Positions 1 through 5,011 of a DNA stretch of 11,020 nucleotides are shown piece after piece. How positions within the stretch are numbered: the first letter of the stretch is position 1; every line of letters starts with the position of its first letter. The stretch is taken from contig JAHHUJ010000058.1 of assembly GCA_020024075.1 (NCBI GenBank), positions 1-11,020 of the forward strand, written 5' to 3'. Position numbers and translations under genes: made by a program. The notes beneath the pieces were generated by a model, which ran no database searches, was not told where the DNA came from, and saw only the letters and a list, made by a program, of their open reading frames with translations. This DNA is from Psychrobacter sp. (GTDB lineage: Bacteria > Pseudomonadota > Gammaproteobacteria > Pseudomonadales > Moraxellaceae).

Positions 1-558
1 CTTGGTTAGCATAGGCTCATTAGTGACTTCTTTGGGTACTTCTGCATCACCCTGAACCAGCTCAACATAATTGGCTGAGGCCAACTGCATATTCGCTTTT
101 TCATCAGCCAAAGCCTGTTGACGAGACTCATCAGCGCTTTTTTCAACAATGTTCCTAATCATTTGCCAAATAAAGCCCAGGACTAATCCCACAGCGAATA
201 CCACTAAAATGGGCAGCAGACTACGCAGTGCCAGTCCCGGATCTTTCATTAAGATACCGTAGACCACGCCAATGCTGGCAGGAGCTACTTCACCAGTATT
301 ACCCGCAGCAGAGCCTGGTGCCAATAAAATGGAGAATAAAGCCAGCCAGCTCATGCCACCTAACGGACTGGGCAGAACCCTAACAATAAACAACCACAAT
401 AAAAGGACAATGACAGAAAATCCGACATAGGCATATATTGGCAACATATCTGCTGGCACATCAGCCACTAAGTGACTCCACCAAATCGTCAGTCGGCTCA
501 CTGAATCGCTGATTTCATCCAGCGGCAAATTAATAACAATATTGCGTAACCATTCCAT
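1..558 (-). CDS. Unrecognised multi-pass membrane protein (partial, C-terminus off the left edge)
   Basis: An open frame of 186 codons runs from an ATG at 558-556 to the window edge without a stop, so the protein is incomplete. The product starts MEWLRNIVINLPLDEISD. It shows about three hydrophobic segments: residues ~40-62, ~69-82 and ~114-134. A polar, charged tail (from ~137, rich in E, K, Q and A) follows and may be cytoplasmic and helical. A Gly/Ala/Ser-rich loop (PGSAAGNTGEVAPAS, 81-95) lies between segments two and three. I do not recognise the family and assign no function. The ribosome-binding site is weak (GAG about 7 nt upstream). It is co-oriented with ycgL upstream across a 254-bp gap, so it may have its own promoter; a possible -10 (TAGAAT on the minus strand, 664-659) has no good -35. 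Reality of the gene rests on the long open frame and the coherent membrane-protein composition. Confidence 0.65.
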   Translation of the reverse strand, partial: MEWLRNIVINLPLDEISDSVSRLTIWWSHLVADVPADMLPIYAYVGFSVIVLLLWLFIVRVLPSPLGGMSWLALFSILLAPGSAAGNTGEVAPASIGVVYGILMKDPGLALRSLLPILVVFAVGLVLGFIWQMIRNIVEKSADESRQQALADEKANMQLASANYVELVQGDAEVPKEVTNEPMLTK

Positions 559-812
559 GCAATGCTCAGTCTACTAGTCAATTAAAGTTAAATTAAACTT
601 ACTGCTGTAATTGTTTTTGTCATTAGCAAACAGTAATAGGTCATGCTTAAGTTGGCATATTCTACCACGACTTAGTTAATAATAAACCAAATCGAAGCAA
701 GCAATAATAGTCAACAGCCCCCTCTTTATCACCACCCTCAATTTTTATAGTAAGCGGCTAATATCTATTTTAAATGTTTTCTACAATAATTGAAAAAGTT
801 AAATTTTGACAA
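559..812. other. Intergenic, AT-rich, no gene seen
   Basis: This 254-bp gap separates ycgL from the downstream membrane-protein gene. It is AT-rich with stops in all frames. I see no convincing terminator hairpin with a T-tract, no tRNA and no repeat. It probably carries the promoter of the membrane-protein gene, but no -35/-10 pair is good enough to call. Confidence 0.5.
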
Positions 813-1133
813 TTAATCGTAACGCTTATCCTGCGCATCTTTCATTCGGGCTTGCGCTTGGGCTAATAAAACGTCTGAGGGTGGGGTTTGTACAAAATAA
901 CCTTGCACGTTCAGTTTTTCTATTACTTCATTTTTATCGACTCGGGCTAATTTTTTGGTCTCTACCAAATCTAGATGCATTAAGAACTTAGCTTCCCCTA
1001 AACTTTTACGCAAATCTTTGGGCAATACGCCTAACCAATCCTTAATCTCATCAGTGTCATCAGGGTAGTCAGGTCTTGCTATATATACGTACATTTCGCT
1101 GTGCTTAGGGAATTTGTAAATATCACAATGCAT
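813..1133 (-). CDS. ycgL: YcgL-domain protein (DUF709)
   Basis: The 106-residue product matches the small YcgL family. It opens with MHCDIYKFPKHSEMYVYI, compared with the family's M-C-x-I-Y-(R/K)-S-x(n)-YLYV start. A middle LG.x(n)-LDL stretch follows, and then the diagnostic NVQGYFVQTPPSD segment (~75-87; family form GYYLQLPPP). A charged tail rich in Gln, Ala, Lys and Asp ends the protein. The fold is a small alpha/beta domain; the molecular function is not established, so none is claimed. The start at 1133 is supported by an AAAGG Shine-Dalgarno about 9 nt upstream on the minus strand. In Pseudomonas and several other gammaproteobacteria ycgL sits next to rnd; here rnd is about 7.8 kb away on the same strand with the gcv block between. 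A plus-strand frame inside it (806-991) is a shadow. Confidence 0.9.
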   Translation of the reverse strand: MHCDIYKFPKHSEMYVYIARPDYPDDTDEIKDWLGVLPKDLRKSLGEAKFLMHLDLVETKKLARVDKNEVIEKLNVQGYFVQTPPSDVLLAQAQARMKDAQDKRYD

Positions 1134-1580
1134 TGCAGGTTACCTTTTGCTGTTCTTTAGTTGTGTATGAATTTATTTATACATGAGTCCCTAGTTAGCC
1201 CCGTTTTGGGAGGCAAGCTCAGGTTATATGGCTTATTCTTATATAAATAGGCTTATATAGCTTAGGCTTATATAAATAACATAGGGCAATTTAGGGCTAT
1301 ATAATACAGTAGGATGTCAATGAAAGATGCTTATGATAACCAATGTACTAACAATGTGCTATTAAACTCAATGTAAGGTGACACATTAACGTGGTTTTTT
1401 AGGTTTGCTTAGGCTAAATTTAAAATTAGTACAGATAACTGTCTGTCGTCTCGCTTTTATTTTGTACTTGCTTGTATTTGGTAGCGCAAACCTTGTTTTT
1501 TGCGTGGTTTTAGCAAGGCTAACACACTGCTTGAAATTTGTGACTTGTAAAATAGGTTCGCACCTTTCATAATAAGGGCG
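1134..1580. other. Intergenic region carrying the divergent ycgL and gcv leader promoters (not resolved)
   Basis: These 447 bp have no credible gene. The part near ycgL is very AT-rich, with repeated CTTATATAAATA (1238-1249 and 1267-1278) and a GGCTTATATA variant (1250-1259 and 1265-1274). The gcv transcript must start upstream of aptamer I at 1581. The best-placed -10-like hexamer is TAAAAT at 1548-1553, which would give a start about 20 nt before the aptamer, but I see no -35 at 16-18 nt from it. A second TAAAAT lies at 1421-1426 with only a poor -35. Neither is called as a separate promoter. Small minus-strand frames crossing this stretch and the riboswitch look spurious. Confidence 0.5.
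1238..1278. repeat. Direct repeat of CTTATATAAATA
   Basis: The 12-mer CTTATATAAATA occurs at 1238-1249 and again at 1267-1278, with a truncated copy (CTTATATAG) between them at 1252-1260. It lies 105-145 bp upstream of the ycgL start. It could be a simple AT-rich duplication or part of the ycgL promoter region; nothing further can be said from the sequence. Confidence 0.7.
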
Positions 1581-1781
1581 TTTTTCAGGAGAGCGCAGTA
1601 GTTTTTTGACCACAAATAAAACAGCGGTACTGACATCGTAAAAATTGATTCGCCAATTAATTTGCCGATTGATTCACCGATTAATTTGATAGTCACTAAA
1701 TCCCAACATTTGGTTATTAAACTTGACTGCCACCGAAGGCGTAAGCACCCTGCCAATCGCTCAGGTAACCGGACTGAATAA
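1581..1781 (+). promoter_or_regulatory. Glycine riboswitch aptamer I, with an expanded peripheral arm
   Basis: All core boxes of the glycine aptamer are present in order: GGAGAG (1588-1593), CACCGAAGG (1731-1739), CTCAGGTAA (1760-1768) and GGAC (1771-1774). The closing helix P1 can be drawn as TTTTTCAG (1581-1588) with CTGAATAA (1774-1781), with one U-U mismatch. The core helix can pair GAGCG (1591-1595) with CGCTC (1758-1762), a variant pairing that differs from aptamer II and so supports the fold. The short arm after CACCGAAGG is minimal (GCA CCC TGC, 1745-1753). The other peripheral arm, normally a hairpin of roughly 12-25 nt between GGAGAG and CACCGAAGG, is about 135 nt here. Its base pairs GCAGT-AGTTT (1595-1604) with AAACT-TG-ACTGC (1719-1730), so G1595 is shared between two alternative pairings. 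It lies about 645 nt upstream of gcvT, which fits the known role of this class. The folding was done by hand. Confidence 0.85.
1644..1691 (+). repeat. 24-bp tandem duplication inside the aptamer I arm; each copy is a hairpin
   Basis: Two adjacent copies, 1644-1667 and 1668-1691, share the pattern ATTGATTCrCCrATTAATTT and then diverge in the last bases. In register 1643-1662 the first copy folds as AATTGATT / CGCC loop / AATTAATT. In register 1667-1686 the second folds as GATTGATT / CACC loop / GATTAATT. The two stem differences (A to G at 1643/1667 and at 1655/1679) keep pairing as G-U wobbles, and the third difference is in the loop. The pair sits at the tip of the expanded arm, above a stem TGACATC (1631-1637) with GAT-A-GTCA (1688-1695). 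Confidence 0.8.
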
Positions 1782-1893
1782 CTCATTAACCCTCCGTATG
1801 CTAGAACATCATGTAAGGATGGGTCTGTGCCTTAGCCTTTATATACATTGCACATATATATGTAGTACAGCTAAGCTAGGACAACAATGACAA
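1782..1893 (+). promoter_or_regulatory. Long structured linker between the two glycine aptamers
   Basis: About 112 nt separate the P1 helices of aptamers I and II. Two hairpins can be drawn: CCCTCC (1790-1795) with GGA(T)GGG (1817-1823), and CTTAGC (1831-1836) with GCTAAG (1870-1875) enclosing TACAT (1844-1848) with ATGTA (1860-1864). No T-tract follows either one, so they are not terminators. The linker is far longer than the roughly 10-nt spacer common in tandem glycine riboswitches. Confidence 0.55.
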
Positions 1894-1989
1894 ATCTGGA
1901 GAGTGGTGCTTAACATTATAAGTACCCACCGAAGGGGAAAAGATAGCGGTGATGAGCCACTATCGAAAATCTCAGGTCACAGGACAGAT
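1894..1989 (+). promoter_or_regulatory. Glycine riboswitch aptamer II
   Basis: This is a canonical glycine aptamer. P1 is ATCTG (1894-1898) with CAGAT (1985-1989). The GGAGAG box lies at 1898-1903, CACCGAAGGGG at 1927-1937, CTCAGGTCA at 1971-1979 and GGACAG at 1982-1987. One arm is GGTGCTT (1905-1911) with AAGTACC (1920-1926), seven pairs with one G-U. The other is GATAG (1942-1946) with CTATC (1960-1964), extended by GG/CC (1948-1949, 1957-1958). The core helix pairs GAGA (1899-1902) with TCTC (1970-1973). Both arms are of normal size, in contrast to aptamer I. It binds glycine in the nascent transcript and passes the signal to the terminator that begins 1-2 nt later. Confidence 0.93.
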
Positions 1990-1990
1990 A

Positions 1991-2069
1991 GGGCAAATAA
2001 GTAATTCGAGACTCTTTATCGGTACTAACTGATAAGGGATATGACTCGTTGACTTATTTGCCTTTTTTT
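1991..2069 (+). terminator. Intrinsic terminator acting as the glycine riboswitch expression platform
   Basis: An 11-bp perfect stem, GGCAAATAAGT (1992-2002) with ACTTATTTGCC (2052-2062), is followed directly by seven T residues (2063-2069) and, two bases of other sequence later, a second T-run (2075-2080). The hairpin interior folds further: CGAG (2007-2010) with CTCG (2045-2048), and CTTTATCGGT (2014-2023) with ACTGATAAGG (2028-2037) around an ACTA loop. It starts right after aptamer II P1, so helix P1 and the terminator base compete for adjacent bases (G1991 and A1990 could pair with the T-tract). This supports glycine-controlled read-through into gcvT. An ON-switch is expected from known glycine riboswitches upstream of gcv genes, but no separate anti-terminator strand is visible. 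A much weaker hairpin, AAGCTTA (2081-2087) with TAAGCTT (2105-2111), follows. Confidence 0.88.
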
Positions 2070-2163
2070 ATGCCTTTTTTAAGCTTACCTTACTAAGATA
2101 CAGTTAAGCTTGTTTTTGGATTGAATGTTTTTGCTGTAAATTGTTTACGATACAGTAGCGGTT

Positions 2164-2195
2164 TATATAGTTTGTTAATTATATAGTTTGTTAAT
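2164..2195 (+). repeat. Perfect 16-bp tandem duplication in the gcvT leader
   Basis: TATATAGTTTGTTAAT occurs twice head to tail, at 2164-2179 and 2180-2195. It ends 19 bp before the gcvT Shine-Dalgarno. It is AT-only apart from two G per copy and has no obvious fold. The identity of the copies suggests a recent slippage or duplication event. Confidence 0.9.
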
Positions 2196-2225
2196 TGCTT
2201 TTATTACTAACCACAAGGATTTGTC

Positions 2226-3371
2226 ATGACCACTTTACAACGTACTCCCCTTTATCAGTCGCATGTGGACAATAACGGTAAAATTGTAGATTTCTCTGGC
2301 TGGGAATTGCCTATCCATTACGGCTCTCAGATTGATGAACACGAAGCAGTGCGTACCGATGCTGGTATGTTTGATGTATCACACATGGTCATTACCGATG
2401 TCGAAGGCGCTGAGGCGAAAGCTTGGTTGCAAAAACTATTGGCGAACGATGTTGCCAAGCTTAAAACCGTAGGTAAGGCTCTGTATTCAGGCATGCTAAA
2501 TGCTGAGGGCGGCATCATCGATGACTTAATCGTTTATTTAATGAATGAAGCCGAAACTCAGTACCGCATCGTCTCTAACGCCGCTACTCACGATAAAGAT
2601 TTGGCTCAGTTTGACAAAGTAGCCGAAGACTTTGAGGTCACCTTAACTGAACGTCCTGATCTGGCTATTCTGGCTATTCAAGGCCCTAATGCGGTGGCTA
2701 AACTTAAGCAAGCCAAGCCAAGCTGGTCTGATATCTTGGACGATCTTAAGCCTTTCGTTGGTGCGGACTTAACAGACACCGAAGCGGCTGACTGGTTTGT
2801 GGCCCGTACCGGTTATACCGGTGAAGACGGCGTTGAGGTTATTCTGCCCGGTGATAGCGCCGCAGAATTTTATCAACTACTGCTAGATCATGGTATTAAG
2901 CCTGCAGGCCTAGGCGCTCGTGATACCTTGCGTATGGAAGCGGGCATGAACCTATACGGCCACGATATGGATGAAACTACCAGTCCTTACGAGTGCAACA
3001 TGGGCTGGACATTAGCGCTTAAAGATGACCGTGATTTCGTTGGCCGTGAAGCCTTAACCGCTAAGCGCAAACAAGCCAAAGAAGATGGCAGCTCAATGAA
3101 GCAAGTGGGCTTATTATTAGAGTCCCGTGGTGTACTACGTGAGGGCATGACCGTTACTATCAATCAAGGCACCGATCAAGAAACCACCGGTATTATCACC
3201 AGTGGCACCTTCTCGCCTAGCCTAAAGCAGTCTATTGCCATCGCCCGTATCCCAGAGTCAGTGACTGATGCAGACACTGTACAAGTAGATTTGCGCGGCA
3301 AAGGTAAATTCGTCGATGTTCGTGTATTAAAGCTACCTTTTGTACGAAATGGCAAAAAGCAATTTGACTAA
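2226..3371 (+). CDS. gcvT: Aminomethyltransferase, T-protein of the glycine cleavage system
   Basis: GcvT takes the aminomethyl group from lipoyl-GcvH, releases ammonia and transfers the one-carbon unit to tetrahydrofolate, giving methylene-THF in the cytoplasm. The 381-residue product is a little longer than E. coli GcvT (about 364). It follows that protein nearly block for block: TPLYQSHV and VDFSGWELPIHYGSQIDEH (residues 7-39), RTDAGMFDVSHM (43-54), GKALYSGMLN (83-92), the catalytic-region motif GGIIDDLIVY (95-104) with the conserved Asp pair, GYTGEDGVE, GLGARDTLRMEAGMNLYGHDMDE, and the C-terminal GIITSGTFSP and KPFVRNGK-like ending (LPFVRNGKK). The start is fixed by AAGGA (2215-2219) 6 nt upstream. 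It is the first gene of the cluster and lies directly downstream of the glycine riboswitch and terminator, so its expression should respond to glycine. Confidence 0.98.
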   Translation: MTTLQRTPLYQSHVDNNGKIVDFSGWELPIHYGSQIDEHEAVRTDAGMFDVSHMVITDVEGAEAKAWLQKLLANDVAKLKTVGKALYSGMLNAEGGIIDDLIVYLMNEAETQYRIVSNAATHDKDLAQFDKVAEDFEVTLTERPDLAILAIQGPNAVAKLKQAKPSWSDILDDLKPFVGADLTDTEAADWFVARTGYTGEDGVEVILPGDSAAEFYQLLLDHGIKPAGLGARDTLRMEAGMNLYGHDMDETTSPYECNMGWTLALKDDRDFVGREALTAKRKQAKEDGSSMKQVGLLLESRGVLREGMTVTINQGTDQETTGIITSGTFSPSLKQSIAIARIPESVTDADTVQVDLRGKGKFVDVRVLKLPFVRNGKKQFD

Positions 3372-3427
3372 TACTCAGTCATCGACTTGTAGTGCTCATT
3401 CATTATAGTGCTATATACAGCAGTCAT

Positions 3428-3485
3428 TATAGGGCGGTTTGTTGCAGAACAAAGCGGGTTATTTTTACTAAAAAACCACCCTATA
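3428..3485. repeat. Imperfect inverted repeat between gcvT and gcvH
   Basis: The arms TATAGGGCGGTTT (3428-3440) and AAACCACCCTATA (3473-3485) pair at 12 of 13 positions (C/A mismatch). A nested hairpin, GGTT-A-TTTT with AAAAAACC, can form inside as an alternative. No T-tract follows, so a standard terminator is unlikely. It could be a folded mRNA processing or stability element, an attenuating structure between gcvT and gcvH, or a copy of a dispersed palindromic intergenic repeat. Confidence 0.7.
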
Positions 3486-3613
3486 CTTTGCTATAGTGAA
3501 TAGGCGATACAGTTTATTTTGTAGCAACCCCCACTCAACCTAATTTGATTACTCTCAATCACTTAGCGTTAAACTTTTTATTAACCCACCCCTCTACCTT
3601 TTTGGAGAAATTT

Positions 3614-3994
3614 ATGAGTAATGTTCCATCAGAATTAAAGTATGTTGCTAGCCACGAATGGTTACGCATGGAAGATGACGGCACCATCACTATCGGTATT
3701 ACTGACCATGCTCAAGATGCGCTTGGCGATATCGTCTATGTTGAGCTTCCAGATGTGGGCGATACCGTAGCAGTAGATGATGAAGTGGCTGTTGTTGAAT
3801 CTGTTAAAGCAGCTTCAGACGTGTATGCACCTATCACTGGTGAAGTTGTGGAGATCAACGAAGCACTTGAAGACGACCCAGAAGTTATCAACACCGACCC
3901 CTATGGCGATGGCTGGATGTATCGTATTAAGCCTGACAATGCTGACGATTATGACTCACTACTGTCGGCTGAAGAGTATCAAGCTGACCTGTAA
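3614..3994 (+). CDS. gcvH: Glycine cleavage system H-protein (lipoyl carrier)
   Basis: GcvH shuttles the aminomethyl intermediate on a lipoyl arm from GcvP to GcvT, and its dihydrolipoyl form is reoxidised by dihydrolipoamide dehydrogenase. With the start chosen here it has 126 residues (E. coli: 129). Visible marks are YVASHEWLR (10-18), ITDHAQDALGDIVYVELPDVG (29-49) and VESVKAASDVYAP (61-73), in which Lys65 is the lipoylation site. The C-terminal half carries NTDPYGDGWMYRIK (95-108). The ATG at 3614 has GGAGA (3604-3608) 5 nt upstream and matches the family N-terminus. A TTG 69 bp upstream (3545) would add 23 residues that resemble no GcvH and lack a Shine-Dalgarno. It lies 242 bp after gcvT, a gap with an inverted repeat and possibly a secondary promoter. 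Confidence 0.98.
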   Translation: MSNVPSELKYVASHEWLRMEDDGTITIGITDHAQDALGDIVYVELPDVGDTVAVDDEVAVVESVKAASDVYAPITGEVVEINEALEDDPEVINTDPYGDGWMYRIKPDNADDYDSLLSAEEYQADL

Positions 3995-4018
3995 TTGATA
4001 GGCTTGTCTTATTAATAT

Positions 4019-4069
4019 GGCGTGAACGGCGTTGTTTCATCCTTGAGGCGACGCTTAGTTATTTACGCC
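4019..4069 (+). other. Two-tier hairpin between gcvH and the nitroreductase gene
   Basis: GGCGTGAA (4019-4026) pairs with TTTACGCC (4062-4069), eight pairs including one G-U. Inside it GCGTTG (4029-4034) pairs with CGACGC (4049-4054), six pairs including one G-U. No T-run follows, so it is not an intrinsic terminator. It could slow 3'-5' decay and so protect the upstream gcvH mRNA; that role is inference. Confidence 0.45.
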
Positions 4070-4103
4070 CTCATCTCATTAACTATTTAGGGATAAATAC
4101 GTT

Positions 4104-4898
4104 ATGTCAAACCAAGATCAAGGAAGTCCTACCCCTACCCAAGAGGCTAAAACAGAGCAAGGTGATGCTATGCAAGATATCAGATCGTCAAAGAATTTAG
4201 CCGCCTTCACAGAAGTAGTTGAGTCACGTCGCTCGGTAAGAAGATTTACAGACACCCCTATTCCAGATGACGTATTGCAAGACTGCTTGCGCTTAGCCAT
4301 GCTTGCTCCCAACTCAAGCAACTTACAGCCTTGGGAGTTCTATGTGATTGAAACGCCAGACAAGCGTAGCAAAGCCAACAAGATTTGCATGAACCAAAAT
4401 GCAGCCAGAACCGCCAATAAGCTGATTGCTGTCGTTGCTAGAACCGACACTTGGCGCGACCATGCCAAACAAAATATTCGCGACTTTCCAGATGGCAACG
4501 CCCCAAAAAAAGTACGCGACTACTATGAAAAAATTGTCCCTATGGATTTCTTACGAGGTCCTGCAGGCGTTTTCTCTGTCGTCAAATGGGGAATGACCAA
4601 AGCGGTAAGACAGTTTAAAGGCCCTATTAAAACCCCTTGCTACACTTATGACGATATCAAAAACTGGGCCATGTATAACACAGCACTGGCTGCCGAAAAC
4701 TTAATCTTAGCCATTCGTGCTCATGGCTTTGATAGCTGTGCTATGGGCGGCTTTGATGAGCCTGCCTTAAAAAAACTACTTAATCTTAGTGACCACCACC
4801 ATGTGGTTATGATGATTGCTGCTGGTGAGCGTGCCGAAAAAGGTATTTATCACAGCCAATTCCGTTTTGATTACGATACATTCGTTAAACGGGTTTAA
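4104..4898 (+). CDS. Nitroreductase-family flavoprotein
   Basis: The 264-residue product belongs to the FMN-dependent nitroreductase fold, whose members use NAD(P)H to reduce nitroaromatics, quinones or flavins; its own substrate is unknown. Visible marks are the FMN-phosphate motif SRRSVRRF (41-48), the APNSSNLQPWEFYV segment (68-81), an NTALAAENLILA helix (192-203) and the late FMN-contact region CAMGGFDE (212-219), then a GER turn (241-243). Between about 115 and 182 it has a longer insertion than the minimal ~200-residue family members. The first ~25 residues are polar and probably disordered. The ATG at 4104 has AGGGA 10 nt upstream; an in-frame ATG at 4170 has AAGG 7 nt upstream and would remove that tail (242 residues), so the start is uncertain. 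It lies between gcvH and gcvP in the same orientation with gaps of about 110 bp, so it is probably co-transcribed with them. Confidence 0.93.
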   Translation: MSNQDQGSPTPTQEAKTEQGDAMQDIRSSKNLAAFTEVVESRRSVRRFTDTPIPDDVLQDCLRLAMLAPNSSNLQPWEFYVIETPDKRSKANKICMNQNAARTANKLIAVVARTDTWRDHAKQNIRDFPDGNAPKKVRDYYEKIVPMDFLRGPAGVFSVVKWGMTKAVRQFKGPIKTPCYTYDDIKNWAMYNTALAAENLILAIRAHGFDSCAMGGFDEPALKKLLNLSDHHHVVMMIAAGERAEKGIYHSQFRFDYDTFVKRV

Positions 4899-5011
4899 TT
4901 ACAAGTTTTATAACCGGTATGACAACTGCCAGTTTAATCCGGCTTTACGGTTTTCTCGCTTATTGCCGTAGAACCCTAGCCACATATTTGACTTAACCAT
5001 TAAGGACTGCC

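Noticed and set aside
806..991. Plus-strand frame opposite ycgL
   Set aside because: It is a shadow of the real YcgL coding frame and has no ribosome-binding site or recognisable product.
1189..1220. Small CCC/GGG hairpin upstream of ycgL as a regulatory structure
   Set aside because: Only three to four pairs around a five-base loop with no further support; likely chance.
1644..1691. 24-bp repeats as a CRISPR array
   Set aside because: There are only two copies, directly adjacent with no spacers and no cas genes. The repeats fit within a folded riboswitch arm.
1386..1786. Two overlapping minus-strand frames (1386-1613 and 1457-1786) as possible small genes
   Set aside because: They run antisense through glycine aptamer I, overlap each other in different frames and have low-complexity, basic composition with no recognisable domain. 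The apparent KLIGESIG repeat is simply the 24-bp RNA repeat.
3545..3613. Upstream TTG start for gcvH adding 23 residues
   Set aside because: No Shine-Dalgarno sequence precedes it and the extra residues are foreign to GcvH. The ATG at 3614 has GGAGA 5 nt upstream and matches the family start.
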